Source: Gemmatimonadota bacterium
Lineage (GTDB): Bacteria > Gemmatimonadota > Gemmatimonadetes > Gemmatimonadales > GWC2-71-9
Assembly: GCA_025350665.1 (NCBI GenBank)
Contig: JANXXJ010000293.1
Span: forward strand, 1 to 58,600
Direction: 5' to 3'
Length of the DNA: 58,600 bases
Positions 1 through 9,107 of the stretch are shown here, piece by piece. The notes under the pieces are model-generated. The model made no database searches, had not been told where the DNA came from, and saw only the letters and a list, made by a program, of their open reading frames with translations. The first letter of the stretch is position 1; every line of letters starts with the position of its first letter. The position numbers and the translations under genes are program-made.

Positions 1-326
1 GGAACACGCTGACGTCGGCCGGCGCCAACCGCCAGGACAACTACAGCGCCGGCCGGGCGGCCGGGTTTTACAGGCACGGCTTCACGAAGGCCAGTTTCTT
101 CCTCCAGAATCTCGAATTGATTCCGAACTTCGACAACAGCACGGACTTCCGGGTCAACAGTGAGAGCGCCTTCGTGGCGCCGATTTCAACCCGCATCGGA
201 CTCAAGCTTGGGTATGTCGTCCGCTATGATAATCTTCCGGGATTCAAACCAGATCCCAACCCGACGGGTGCCCGGTTCAAGAAAGCCGATCGGTACTTGA
301 CGGCGGGTATTTCCATCTCGTATTGA
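1..326 (+). CDS. DUF481-type outer-membrane protein, C-terminal part
   Basis: Only about the last 107 codons are present. The frame is entered at base 3 and ends at a stop at 324-326. The sequence alternates polar and hydrophobic residues as in outer-membrane beta-strands, contains a GYVVRYDNLP-type hairpin, and ends in an aromatic residue (ISISY), as barrel proteins do. The GYVVRYDN...TDRYLTAGISISY-like ending resembles DUF481/YdiY family proteins, which are salt-inducible or uncharacterised outer-membrane barrels. The start and signal peptide lie outside the window. The next gene begins 12 bases after the stop, so co-transcription is likely. Family assignment is moderately sure; function is unknown. 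Confidence 0.6.
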   Translation, partial: NTLTSAGANRQDNYSAGRAAGFYRHGFTKASFFLQNLELIPNFDNSTDFRVNSESAFVAPISTRIGLKLGYVVRYDNLPGFKPDPNPTGARFKKADRYLTAGISISY

Positions 327-337
327 TCGGGGACATC

Positions 338-1252
338 ATGGTGCTCGCTCTGTTCGCCGGCCTGATGGCCGTCACACCCACCCCGCCCATCCTGGTCGGC
401 CGCTGGGATTTGACCGTCGTCGGTTCCCATGGCCGGTATCCGGCATGGTTCGAAATCGTCCAGGCCGGCGATTCGCTGGCCGGCCGATTCCAGGGCCAAT
501 TCGGACACGCAACACCGGTGGCATCTGTTTCGACCCCAACCGGCCGCTTCCGATTTGTCTGGCCGAACGAGGACGATCCCAAGGCACCGGCCACCGTTGT
601 CGAGGGTCAGGTCGCCGGTGGGTCAACCATCACCGGCGCGTTGGTGCCGGTGTCGGGGGCGCGGGAGCCATTCCGTGGGGTTCGGGCCCCGGCTCTCAAT
701 CGACCTGGAGTGCCGTCATGGGGCCGTGGCATTGATCTGCTTCAGGGCGGTCTGACGGGCTGGAGGGTTCGCGACGGCAAGGCGTCGGGCTGGAAAATGG
801 TGGCCGGCGTTCTGACGAACGATGGACCCAGCGCCGATCTGATCAGCCGAGGTCTCTTCGACGATTTTCGGCTTCATGTCGAGGTCAACATTCCGCCGAA
901 CGGTAACAGCGGGATCTACCTGCGAGGGCGCTACGAGGTCCAGGTGCTGGACGGCTATCCCCAGTCGCCTGGGTCGCGGCGGATCGGCGGAGTCTACGGC
1001 CAGGTCACACCCACTTCACACCCTGCCAAGCCGGCCGGTGAATGGCAGACATTCGATATCACGCTGGTTGGCCGCCGGGTCACCGTGGTGCTGAACAGTG
1101 TCACGATCATTGACGGTGTCGAGATCCCGGGGATCACCGGCGGTGCCCTCGAGAGCAACGAAGGGGCCCCCGGTCCGGTGATGCTGCAAGGTGATCACAC
1201 CGCGATACAGTTTCGGAACATCCGGATCGAACCGGCCCATGACGGGTCATGA
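338..1252 (+). CDS. Secreted DUF1080 (3-keto-glycoside hydrolase-like) protein
   Basis: This 304-residue protein has a short hydrophobic signal peptide (about residues 1-17). A roughly 110-residue beta-rich N-terminal region is followed by a DUF1080 jelly-roll domain (about 125-300). The DUF1080 core is visible as NGNSGIYLRGRYEVQVLD, with GVYGQ and WQTFDI further on. DUF1080 members include enzymes acting on 3-keto-disaccharides, and in many genomes they sit beside Gfo/Idh/MocA oxidoreductases and TIM-barrel isomerases, as here. ATG 338 is preferred over an upstream TTG (323) because it begins the signal peptide directly. Activity as a 3-keto-glycosidase is inference from family and neighbourhood. 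Confidence 0.75.
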   Translation: MVLALFAGLMAVTPTPPILVGRWDLTVVGSHGRYPAWFEIVQAGDSLAGRFQGQFGHATPVASVSTPTGRFRFVWPNEDDPKAPATVVEGQVAGGSTITGALVPVSGAREPFRGVRAPALNRPGVPSWGRGIDLLQGGLTGWRVRDGKASGWKMVAGVLTNDGPSADLISRGLFDDFRLHVEVNIPPNGNSGIYLRGRYEVQVLDGYPQSPGSRRIGGVYGQVTPTSHPAKPAGEWQTFDITLVGRRVTVVLNSVTIIDGVEIPGITGGALESNEGAPGPVMLQGDHTAIQFRNIRIEPAHDGS

Positions 1253-1325
1253 CGCCCACCATTGAGACCCCGGCCGCAGTAGGTATCTTCGTTGGCGCAA
1301 CCCAACCTGACACGGAGGATTGACG

Positions 1326-1868
1326 ATGCGAACAAAAGGAATGTTGCTCGCCGCCGGGCTCGCTTTGGTGGCGGTGAGTGGACCATTGGAGGCCCAGGCG
1401 CGGTTTGGCGTCAACTTGAGCTGGGGAAGTGACTCGGATATTGGGCTGGGAGCCCGGGTTGGATTCGGTCTGGGGGAACTCACCCAGCGCAACAAGATCG
1501 AAGGCCAGGCCACGTTCGACTATTTCTTTCCCAAAGGCGGTCACATCTGGGAGGTCACGGGAAATGGGCTGTACCACCTGAACAGCTCGGGAACCGTGGC
1601 GCCATACCTTGGCGCGGGGCTCGGCTATGCGCACGCCGGGGCCAGCAGCAGCAACTACACGACAACCCGTTTCGCGACGCTCCGTCCGGTGCTCAGCATC
1701 GCCCAGTTGGCTTCGGGATATTCGGCGGGCAATTTCTTCTTGAACCTGCTGGGCGGCGTGCGTTTCAAGCCCACGGGGAACATCCAGCCGTTCGCTGAGG
1801 CGCGCGCCGAGATTGGTAGCGGGTCCCAGCTGGTGCTGACCGGTGGCGTGTACTTCGGCCGGAAGTAG
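1326..1868 (+). CDS. Small outer-membrane beta-barrel protein
   Basis: This protein has 180 residues with a clear signal peptide ending near LEAQA (residue about 24). A strong ribosome site (CGGAGG, about 8 bases before ATG 1326) fixes the start. The body consists of alternating amphipathic strands (GLGARVGFGLGE, APYLGAGLGYAHAG, FFLNLLGGVRF, LVLTGGVYFGRK), typical of 8-stranded OmpA/OmpW-like barrels. No catalytic motif is visible. It converges tail to tail with an oxidoreductase gene, and a 15-bp inverted repeat lies just after its stop. Substrate or role is unknown. Confidence 0.65.
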   Translation: MRTKGMLLAAGLALVAVSGPLEAQARFGVNLSWGSDSDIGLGARVGFGLGELTQRNKIEGQATFDYFFPKGGHIWEVTGNGLYHLNSSGTVAPYLGAGLGYAHAGASSSNYTTTRFATLRPVLSIAQLASGYSAGNFFLNLLGGVRFKPTGNIQPFAEARAEIGSGSQLVLTGGVYFGRK

Positions 1869-1877
1869 TCGCCGCCT

Positions 1878-3128
1878 TCAGGCGGTGATCTCGATCGTGG
1901 TTCCCGAGATCACCGCCTGATTGGCGCGAATGCCGACGATGGTCGACCGAAGCCCATCCATCGCCCCGCAGGGAACCGCCACGTTCGGAAACACCACGCT
2001 CCTGAGAAAATCAGCCAATCCGTAATAGAGCGGTGAGTAGGGCAGGCCGACGCCGGCTTTGAGTTGTCCCTGGGCGGCGAGTTTGGTGGCGTCCGCAATC
2101 AAGATGATGCCCTCGTCCTGGTGGAACTGCTGGCGAAGCGCATAGACCTCCCACCCCAGCGTGGTTGCGTCGACTTCCTTGAACATCCAGCCATGGGTCC
2201 AGGCGAGCCGGAACGCGGCGTTCGAACCCCTGAGGACTTCGTTCTGGGCACCGAAAGAGTTGCCCAGGGATGCCTCGCAAGCAACGGAGGTTCCATCGTC
2301 GAACCGAACGAGGGCGTTGATTGTGTCCGGCACCTTACGCCCGTCTCGGTTGGCGGCGACCATGCCGGTGCCCGAAACGCTGGTGGGGATCTTGTTCCGA
2401 TACCAATGGAAGACATCGAGCTGGTGCGACACCACTTCGCCCGCCAGGCCAAGTGAGACCGCCGGATCGAGGCGCCAGTTCGCCGTCGCATCGGTTTCGG
2501 TTCCGGAGGCGGGGAATCGCCACGAGGTCTTGCGGTGGAAATGGACCGACCCGCCAAGGAAGTCGCGGAAGGCGTCGGTGCGGTAGAACGTTCGCGCCAG
2601 TTGGTACACCGGGTTCGACCGGGCCAGAAACCCCGCCATGAAGACCCGGCCGGTGGCCGCCTGCGCGGCGGTCGCGATTGCGCGGCCATCCTCCACCGTA
2701 TGCGCCAAGGGCGCTTCGCAGTAGACGTGCTTCCCGGCGGCCAGCGCGTCTTCCACGATCAGCCGGTGGAGATGGGTCGGCGTGGCGACGACGACGGCGT
2801 CGAGATCCCGTCGCTTGTCGAGCATTGCCCGATGGTCGGCAAACCCCTCGGCGCCGGGGGCCCGGTCGAGCCCGATCCGGAGGCGCCCGGCTTCCGGATC
2901 GGCGAGGGCCACGACGCGGGCGCCATCGATCTTGGCCAGCTCCGCGATCATGGCGCGACCCTGGCGACCAACGCCCACGATGCCGACGGTCTTCGGCTCG
3001 GCCAGGCGACGTGGCCCGATTCGTTCCAGGTCGGGGATCAAGGCGACGCCGGCGAGTGAGCCCGCGGTTTGAACGAGGAACGCCCTGCGGCCCGGACTCG
3101 TCATGCCGGTATCGTCGGATGCCGCCAC
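1878..3128 (-). CDS. Tat-exported Gfo/Idh/MocA family oxidoreductase (EAP variant)
   Basis: This protein has 416 residues from GTG 3128, which is preceded by AAGGAA at good spacing; ATG 3104 is an alternative without a ribosome site. The N-terminus carries a twin-arginine-like GRRAFL followed by a hydrophobic stretch, so export is likely. The Rossmann motif GVGRQG is at about 52-57. The usual catalytic EKP motif reads E138-A139-P140, so the normally conserved lysine is absent. A C-terminal substrate-domain motif (GEVVSHQLDVFHWY) is present. The family uses tightly bound NAD(P) to oxidise or reduce sugars. The gene overlaps the preceding apbE by 28 bases and is the last of a minus-strand operon. 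Confidence 0.85.
   Translation of the reverse strand: MAASDDTGMTSPGRRAFLVQTAGSLAGVALIPDLERIGPRRLAEPKTVGIVGVGRQGRAMIAELAKIDGARVVALADPEAGRLRIGLDRAPGAEGFADHRAMLDKRRDLDAVVVATPTHLHRLIVEDALAAGKHVYCEAPLAHTVEDGRAIATAAQAATGRVFMAGFLARSNPVYQLARTFYRTDAFRDFLGGSVHFHRKTSWRFPASGTETDATANWRLDPAVSLGLAGEVVSHQLDVFHWYRNKIPTSVSGTGMVAANRDGRKVPDTINALVRFDDGTSVACEASLGNSFGAQNEVLRGSNAAFRLAWTHGWMFKEVDATTLGWEVYALRQQFHQDEGIILIADATKLAAQGQLKAGVGLPYSPLYYGLADFLRSVVFPNVAVPCGAMDGLRSTIVGIRANQAVISGTTIEITA
1879..1919. terminator. Perfect 15-bp inverted repeat at convergent gene ends
   Basis: Bases 1879-1893 and 1905-1919 are exact reverse complements separated by 11 bases. The hairpin starts 11 bases after the barrel gene stop on the plus strand and occupies the last codons of the minus-strand oxidoreductase gene. 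Neither side has a U-run, so it is either a U-less terminator or a protective 3-prime hairpin for both convergent transcripts. Confidence 0.55.
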
Positions 3129-3934
3129 GGATGTGTTCCTTTCCTGATCCAGCAGTTCCACGACCCATTCAACTGGCCCGGGCGGGTGCCGGTGACCGCG
3201 GCGGCCGTGGCCCACGCGTCCGCCAGCCCCGCACCCGGACCAACCACCACTGCTCCGTGGTCGCTTGTCAAGAGCTGGCCGATGCCGCGGTCGAACAGAT
3301 GAGCGCTCTGGCGCCCGTCCCGTATCACCATGGACGCCGAACAGGCCAAGCCCTGGTCCATCAAAGCGATAACGGGGTCGCCAGCCTGGGCGCCCAGTGC
3401 CACCCGCCATCCCGGACTTCCTGAAGGAGCACCGAGACCAAACATGCTGCTGGTGCCCCCTTGGACGAATGCCTGGGTGACCCCGGCGTCGCGGAGCACG
3501 GTGACGGCCCAATCGACGGCGAATCCCTTGGCGCAGCCGCCCAAATCGGGATCACAGAACGAGGTGGGGAAAGCGACCGTACCGCGGTCCAGGTCGGTGA
3601 TCGGCCACTCGGCTGGGCCGGCTGGATTGCGATAGTAGGGATCGAAGGCCCCCTCCGACTGCCGGGCCACCCACGCCAGGGCCTCGAACATCGCCAGGGT
3701 CTGGCGGTCAACAACAACCGGCCTGGGCGCAGACCGCCTGAGGTGGGCGATCAGGCTGGCCTGATCGAACCGTGAAAACGCCTGATGAGCTTCCTCGACG
3801 CGAGCGAGCGCGGCCTCACCGGCCGCTCGGAGGACTCTCGGATCTTCTCCGAGGAGGACGATCTCGAACCGGGTTCCCATGGCCGCCGTGGCCACGCGAA
3901 CGTCGGCGGTGCCGGGCTGGGGCGGGGCGGTCAT
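3101..3934 (-). CDS. apbE: FAD:protein FMN transferase (ApbE family)
   Basis: ApbE enzymes attach FMN covalently to Thr or Ser of target flavoproteins. This 277-residue protein shows the family GTRFEIVL start, the FSRFDQASLIAHLRR segment, the GGCAKGFAVDWAV motif (usually DLGGIAKGYAVD) and a C-terminal DAWATAAAV segment. ATG 3934 is used because the upstream frame lies inside the preceding oxidoreductase gene; its ribosome site is weak (AGG abutting the ATG). There is no signal peptide or lipobox, although many ApbE proteins are exported. It sits between two oxidoreductase genes and no FMN-binding-domain target is visible in the window, so its substrate is unknown. Confidence 0.85.
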   Translation of the reverse strand: MTAPPQPGTADVRVATAAMGTRFEIVLLGEDPRVLRAAGEAALARVEEAHQAFSRFDQASLIAHLRRSAPRPVVVDRQTLAMFEALAWVARQSEGAFDPYYRNPAGPAEWPITDLDRGTVAFPTSFCDPDLGGCAKGFAVDWAVTVLRDAGVTQAFVQGGTSSMFGLGAPSGSPGWRVALGAQAGDPVIALMDQGLACSASMVIRDGRQSAHLFDRGIGQLLTSDHGAVVVGPGAGLADAWATAAAVTGTRPGQLNGSWNCWIRKGTHPWRHPTIPA

Positions 3935-3951
3935 CCTGACTGATGAGGCGG

Positions 3952-5274
3952 CTAGAGCTTGCGGGTTCGCATAGTCTTGGGATCGAATCCGAACGCCGAT
4001 CCTTCCCAGATCGACCGGGTCGCGAGATCGACCGCCACCATGACTCTTGCTGCCAGTTCCACCGGACTCGGCGCCGGAGCGTGGCTTCGAATGGCATTGA
4101 GCCACTGGATGCGCAGCTGGTCCTGATCGTCACCGTGGTCTTCGCCCTCGAAGTTCTGCTCGTCGACCTGGTCGGCGAAGACTCGCTCAGGGCGGATGGT
4201 GACGTTCCGGCTTCCCCCAACGTACAGGTTACCCTTGTGTCCCCGAATCACCGTTTCGAATCCGACTTCGTTGGAGGTCGAGCCGGCCACGATCATCGTG
4301 TGCTCGCCCTCGAACTCGATCGCGATGTTCACCTGGTCGTGGTTTTCCATCACCTTGTCCACATAGTGACCACCTGACGCGACCACCCGCGTCGGCCACC
4401 CGACGTCGAGCGCCATCAGGAGCGGGGTGATCCGATGCACCAGCAGGTCACCGATGATGCCGGTGCTGTATTTCCGGTACCGGCGCCACCGCGCATAGAT
4501 CTCGGGATTCCACGGAATTTCTCCCAGGCCCCCGCACCACTGCTTCCAGTCGAGATTGACGCCTGGCTCCCAGGTCGGATCGATGGCGTAGTACAGCCAC
4601 TCCCCGTCCTTCGAGTTGCGACAATACGATGTCTGACTCCAAACCGGCTTGCCGATGGTACCGGCCTTCACCAATTCCTGGGCCTTCCGGTAGCTCGGCA
4701 TCACGACGAACTGGGTACCGACGTTGATCAGTGCTTGCGGATTGGAGCGCACAACCTGGAGGAGCCGCAACGCCTCGGGCAATCGAAGCGTCATCGGTTT
4801 TTCCAGATAAACCGCCTTGCCGGCGGCGACAGCAGCCTCTGCCATCGGGGCATGCCAGTGCTCCGGCGAGGCAATGACGACGCCGTGCAGATCCTTCCGG
4901 CCGAGGAGCCCGTGAAAGTCGGCATAGTGTGTCTCCACGGTGCCGGCACCCTGGATTGCCTCGAGCTTCTGGCGGGCGGCGTCGAGCCGCGGACGACAGA
5001 CGTCCGAAAGCGCCACGACCCGCACGGCCGCGCGCCCGTCCTTGCCGATCGTCGCGAAGGATTCAACGTGTCCCGTTCCCATACCGCCGGTACCAATCAC
5101 GCCGATATTCAGCGGTTCGTCGTCCGCCACGGCCGGTCGCGGGGCCGCCCGGGTGACCGGCGCCGCGAGTGCGGTCGCGATGGCCTCGTTGGTCCGGGCC
5201 AGCGACAGAACACCTGATCCCATCGCCACCCGAGTGGAACGGGCGAGAAAATCGCGTCGGGTCGTGTCGGTCAT
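3952..5274 (-). CDS. Tat-exported Gfo/Idh/MocA family oxidoreductase
   Basis: This 440-residue protein has a twin-arginine signal ([10 protein letters not shown] plus hydrophobic and Ala-rich region to about residue 45). The Rossmann motif [12 protein letters not shown] is at about 57-68. The catalytic EKP motif is intact ([11 protein letters not shown]), and [15 protein letters not shown] supplies the usual substrate-domain histidine. Exported members of this family act on glycosides or sugar derivatives in the periplasm with a retained cofactor. Its ATG overlaps the stop of the upstream isomerase gene (ATGA at 5271-5274), indicating translational coupling. Substrate is not predictable from sequence alone. 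Confidence 0.9.
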   Translation of the reverse strand: MTDTTRRDFLARSTRVAMGSGVLSLARTNEAIATALAAPVTRAAPRPAVADDEPLNIGVIGTGGMGTGHVESFATIGKDGRAAVRVVALSDVCRPRLDAARQKLEAIQGAGTVETHYADFHGLLGRKDLHGVVIASPEHWHAPMAEAAVAAGKAVYLEKPMTLRLPEALRLLQVVRSNPQALINVGTQFVVMPSYRKAQELVKAGTIGKPVWSQTSYCRNSKDGEWLYYAIDPTWEPGVNLDWKQWCGGLGEIPWNPEIYARWRRYRKYSTGIIGDLLVHRITPLLMALDVGWPTRVVASGGHYVDKVMENHDQVNIAIEFEGEHTMIVAGSTSNEVGFETVIRGHKGNLYVGGSRNVTIRPERVFADQVDEQNFEGEDHGDDQDQLRIQWLNAIRSHAPAPSPVELAARVMVAVDLATRSIWEGSAFGFDPKTMRTRKL

Positions 5275-6146
5275 GAGGCCATCTCGATCTGCAGGTGCTG
5301 GAGGAGGCGGAGTGTGCCGATGATGCCCTCGCGCTCAGTCAACCGGTCGCCCTCGAACTCGATGCCGACCCACGAATGAAACCCCGCATCGAGCACGATC
5401 TTCATCAGGCGGCGGTAATCCTTGGTCGTCTCGTTTCCAAAGCCGTCGAAATCGTGAGTTTTGGCGCTGACTGCTTTGGCAAAGGGCATCATGTCCCGAA
5501 CCCCTTGATAGCGATCGTATTCGTAGAAGTTTCCGAAGTCCGGCAGGGTGCCGCAGCGGGGCTGATTCACCAGTCGCATCACGCCGGCCAGCCAGTCGCC
5601 GTGGGACGACAGTCCGCCGTGATTTTCGACGACCACGTTGAGATTCATCGGCATGGCGAATTCCGTCAGCCGCCGAAGCCCGTCGGCCGCAAGTTTCTGC
5701 TGCTCCTCAGGCGTGCCGCTGCTGGCAGCGTTGACCCGGATCGTGATGCACCCGAGGGTCCTGGCGGCGTCGAGCCATTTGCGATGGTTGTCGACCGCCC
5801 GGGTACGCCTGGCATCGTCGGGGTCTCCGAGGTCGCCTTCGCCATCGCACATGATGAGGTGCTGGAAGACACCTTCGTCGCTGGCCCGCCGGTTCATCTC
5901 GGCCAGATAGGCCGCGTCGCGGGCCCGGTCCTTGAAGAACACGTTTACATACTCGATCGCTTCAATTCCGAAATCACGACGGGCGATCGTCGCGAAATCG
6001 AGGTGGTCGATTTCCTTGGCAAACAGTGCCTTGTGGAGTGACCATTGCGCGAGAGAAATCTTGAACGGGGCCGCGGGCAGCATGCGGGTCATTGAGGGCA
6101 AGGACAGGGCGGCGGCCGTGCCGGCCAGAAAATCACGACGTTGCAT
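5271..6146 (-). CDS. Tat-exported sugar phosphate isomerase/epimerase-like TIM barrel
   Basis: This 291-residue protein from ATG 6146 opens with [13 protein letters not shown], a twin-arginine signal. The body is an AP-endonuclease-2 type TIM barrel with [11 protein letters not shown] near the start, NVVVENHGG carrying a metal-ligand glutamate in the middle, [17 protein letters not shown] and WVGIEFEGD near the end. In 3-keto-glycoside pathways, relatives of this family act as 3-keto sugar lyases, hydratases or isomerases, and this gene is coupled to an oxidoreductase. Specific activity is inferred only. Confidence 0.85.
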   Translation of the reverse strand: MQRRDFLAGTAAALSLPSMTRMLPAAPFKISLAQWSLHKALFAKEIDHLDFATIARRDFGIEAIEYVNVFFKDRARDAAYLAEMNRRASDEGVFQHLIMCDGEGDLGDPDDARRTRAVDNHRKWLDAARTLGCITIRVNAASSGTPEEQQKLAADGLRRLTEFAMPMNLNVVVENHGGLSSHGDWLAGVMRLVNQPRCGTLPDFGNFYEYDRYQGVRDMMPFAKAVSAKTHDFDGFGNETTKDYRRLMKIVLDAGFHSWVGIEFEGDRLTEREGIIGTLRLLQHLQIEMAS

Positions 6147-6204
6147 CAGAGGCGATCCGGGTCGGAATCGCCCCAATACTACCGCGGGATCTTGCCGGGC
6201 GCGA

Positions 6205-7701
6205 CTAGCGGGGCACGCGGCCGAGGCGGGCGCCTTCGAACCGGATGGCCTGAACGGTGCCGCCGGCACCGATTTCGAACGTAACCGGGGCGGTACCCTG
6301 CCACGCGTTGTCCCAGCGGGCTCGAAAGGTATCGAAATGCCAATGTTCGAGCGCGGCGTGAAGCTGGGAGCTCTGCCTCAGGCCGAGAGCCCCGTTCTCG
6401 GTCACGATCTCGACCCGGCCGAACAGAGAGTCAGCGTAGGTGCCGGCGTAGGCCTCGAGCGCCAGGGATGGCCTGGTCCCGGGAACCCGCTGCCGTTCGG
6501 CCTTCGCCTGCGCGCTGTCGCCTTGGGCGCCGATCTCGCGGTAGACGGCCAGCAGCTCCGTGCTCCAATCCCGGGCTGGCCCGCCAAGCCAGGTATCAAA
6601 GGCGCGGTACATCAGGGCGTGGCGAGCCTCGACATGATCGAGGTTGGCCAGCACGTACACGCCCAGGCGCTGCTCTGGAATCAGGCCGATGATCGCAACC
6701 ATTCCGTCAATGCTTCCAGTGTGGAACTGCACCATCTGGCCCCGGTAATCCTGCTGGAACCAGCCCATGCCGTAGGTCGTCCAATGAGGCTTGGTGAGCT
6801 CCCGCGACGGATAGAAGCCAGAGGGCGGGACCATGGTCTGGGGTCTGAACAACTCGGCCCAGGTTGATGGTTTGAGCAGGGCGTGGCCCTCGACCCGGCC
6901 GGAATCGATCATGAACGCGGCCCACTTCGCCATATCGGTCACGCTCGACCAGACCGACCCGGCCGGCGCCACCGGATCCACGGCGGCGTTGGTGATGACC
7001 CGAGGCACGCCGGCGATCCGGAAGTGCGGCGCCGCGACGTTCAATTTGCCGATCGTACCGGCCAGCGTGGCCACCGTGCTGGTCATGCCGAGCGGCCCGA
7101 AGATCCGGGTCTCCACGAAACGGGTCCACGGCATGCCACTGGCCGCCGCCACGATGGCCCCGGCCGCTGCGTACATTACGTTCTGGTAGATGAACGAGGA
7201 TCGCAGCGAGTACCCCGAAGGGATGAACCTGGCGCGGCGGAGTACTTCGGCCGGGGAGTTGTCATTCCGATACCAGAGGACATCGCCGTTGACCAGCCCA
7301 GCCCGGTGGGTGAGCAGGTCGCGAACCGTGACTTCGCGGGTAACGTAGGGGTCCGAGAGTTCGAAGCCCGGGAGATACTTGGTCACCGGGTCGTCCCAGC
7401 GAACTTTGCCTTCGTCCACCAGCATGCCGATGGCCGCGGCGGTCATCGCCTTCGTAGTGGAGCCGATGGCAAACAGGGTGTTGGCGTCGGCCGGATCGGG
7501 GCGGCCGAGTTCGCGAACCCCATACCCCTTGGCAAAGATCGTCTTGCCGTCCTTGACGACCGCAACCGCGAGGCCGACGGCACCCCAGTCCTTGACGGCC
7601 TGTGCCGTGTAGGCATCAAAGGCTGCCACCTTGGGGTCGGGGGTCTGGGCGGCGGCGGTCGTCACCGTTCCGAGAGTCAGGATGGCGAGAAATGTTTTCA
7701 T
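6205..7701 (-). CDS. Secreted class C beta-lactamase-like serine hydrolase
   Basis: This 498-residue protein from ATG 7701 has a signal peptide ([19 protein letters not shown]). Family motifs are in order: SxxK as GSTTKAM with the nucleophilic serine, YxN as IYQN, and HTG as [10 protein letters not shown]-terminal domain of about 110 residues resembles DUF3471. Such proteins are esterases, D-aminopeptidases or peptidases far more often than antibiotic-resistance enzymes. It is the first gene of the minus-strand run, 58 bases upstream of the TIM-barrel gene and divergent from the oxidoreductase at 7812. Confidence 0.85.
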   Translation of the reverse strand: MKTFLAILTLGTVTTAAAQTPDPKVAAFDAYTAQAVKDWGAVGLAVAVVKDGKTIFAKGYGVRELGRPDPADANTLFAIGSTTKAMTAAAIGMLVDEGKVRWDDPVTKYLPGFELSDPYVTREVTVRDLLTHRAGLVNGDVLWYRNDNSPAEVLRRARFIPSGYSLRSSFIYQNVMYAAAGAIVAAASGMPWTRFVETRIFGPLGMTSTVATLAGTIGKLNVAAPHFRIAGVPRVITNAAVDPVAPAGSVWSSVTDMAKWAAFMIDSGRVEGHALLKPSTWAELFRPQTMVPPSGFYPSRELTKPHWTTYGMGWFQQDYRGQMVQFHTGSIDGMVAIIGLIPEQRLGVYVLANLDHVEARHALMYRAFDTWLGGPARDWSTELLAVYREIGAQGDSAQAKAERQRVPGTRPSLALEAYAGTYADSLFGRVEIVTENGALGLRQSSQLHAALEHWHFDTFRARWDNAWQGTAPVTFEIGAGGTVQAIRFEGARLGRVPR

Positions 7702-7811
7702 GGGCCGGACCGGATCGAGGGGACAGGGAATCTGCGCCAAATGTACACAAACCCGTTGCGGACCTCAGCCAGTGGGCTAGCTTCCCTGCGCCCTCACCAA
7801 CCCATCGGCCA

Positions 7812-9071
7812 ATGCCCAAGCGACTCGGGGTCGGTTTCATCGGCAGCGGTTTCAACGCCCGCTTCCACATGCTCTCCTGGCAGGGCGTCCGCGATGCGGA
7901 CGTTCTCGGTGTCTGGAGCCCCAATCGAAGGAACGCCGAGAGCGCGGCGCGCTACGCCCGGTCGCTCGATATCGGCGATTGCCGCGCCTACAAATCGATC
8001 GCCGATATGGTGGCCGACCCACGGATCGACGCCATCTGGCTCTCGGGGCCGAACCAGGCCCGCATCGAGAACGTCGAGGAGATGGTCGATCCCATTCTCC
8101 GAGGCCGGGCGGAACTGATCGGGGTGGCCTGCGAGAAACCGCTGGCGCGCAACGTGGCGGAAGCGACCGAAGTGACGACCCTCGTGAAACGGGCCGGCCT
8201 GATCCACGGATACCTCGAGAATCAGTGCTTCTCGCCTCAGGTCGAACGCGGCCGGGAGCTGCTCTGGGCCCGCGGGGCCGCCTTGACCGGCCGGCCCTAT
8301 CTCGCCCGGGCCGCCGAGGAGCACAGCGGGCCTCACATGCCCTGGTTCTGGCAGGGCAAGCTGCAGGGCGGCGGGGTGCTCAACGACATGATGTGTCACT
8401 CGGCTCTGGTGGTGCGGCATCTGCTGACCAAGCCGGGCGATGATGTGAGCACAGTTCGCCCAGTGCGGATCACGGGGCATGTCGCCAGCCTCAAGTGGAC
8501 CCGGCCCGAATACGCCCGGCGCTTGACCAAGGCCATGGGACCGCAGGTGAATTACACCAGGGAACCGTCCGAGGACTTCGCCAGCGTCATGATCGAGTTC
8601 GAGACGGCCGACGGGTACCGGGTCTTTGGCGAGGCAACGACCTCCTGGAGTTTCGTCGGCGCCGGGCTCCGACTGTCGGCCGAACTGCTGGGGCCGGAAT
8701 ATTCCATGTCGTGGAATACCCTGGACAGCGGCCTCAAGCTGTTCTTCAGCAGGGAGGTCCAGGGCCGTGCGGGTGAAGACCTGGTGGAGAAACAGAACGC
8801 CGAAATCGGTTTGATGCCGGTGGTTGCCCAGGAAGCGGTGGCCTACGGGTACGAGGGCGAGAACCGCCATTTTGTCCGGGCCTTCCTGGGCAAGGAGAAG
8901 CCGCGGCTGACATTCGATCACGGGCTCGACGTCGTCCGGGTGCTGATGACCGCGTATCGGAGCGCGGAACTGGGCCGCACGGTGGAATTTCCGCCCCCGG
9001 GGTTGGGCCGGTTCGTACCGGATGTCGCCAAACGAGGCGCGAAGCTTCCCCGAGCCCGCACCGGACGTTAG
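7812..9071 (+). CDS. Cytoplasmic Gfo/Idh/MocA family oxidoreductase
   Basis: This 419-residue protein starts directly with KRLGVGFIGSGFNARFH, a Rossmann motif with no signal peptide, so it is probably cytoplasmic, unlike the two exported paralogues nearby. The EKP motif is intact (VACEKPLARN). The region GGGVLNDMMCHSALVVRHLL is the substrate-domain helix with histidine. ATG 7812 is chosen because it immediately precedes the Rossmann strand. The MFS permease follows 36 bases later, suggesting uptake of a product and its intracellular reduction or oxidation. Confidence 0.88.
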   Translation: MPKRLGVGFIGSGFNARFHMLSWQGVRDADVLGVWSPNRRNAESAARYARSLDIGDCRAYKSIADMVADPRIDAIWLSGPNQARIENVEEMVDPILRGRAELIGVACEKPLARNVAEATEVTTLVKRAGLIHGYLENQCFSPQVERGRELLWARGAALTGRPYLARAAEEHSGPHMPWFWQGKLQGGGVLNDMMCHSALVVRHLLTKPGDDVSTVRPVRITGHVASLKWTRPEYARRLTKAMGPQVNYTREPSEDFASVMIEFETADGYRVFGEATTSWSFVGAGLRLSAELLGPEYSMSWNTLDSGLKLFFSREVQGRAGEDLVEKQNAEIGLMPVVAQEAVAYGYEGENRHFVRAFLGKEKPRLTFDHGLDVVRVLMTAYRSAELGRTVEFPPPGLGRFVPDVAKRGAKLPRARTGR

Positions 9072-9107
9072 ACCTGCGTTGCAGACCCAACACCCCGGAG
9101 GTTGACG

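Noticed and set aside
6205-7701. Antibiotic-resistance beta-lactamase
   Set aside because: SxxK, YxN and HTG motifs are shared with esterases and peptidases, and the DUF3471-like extension and sugar-gene neighbours favour those.
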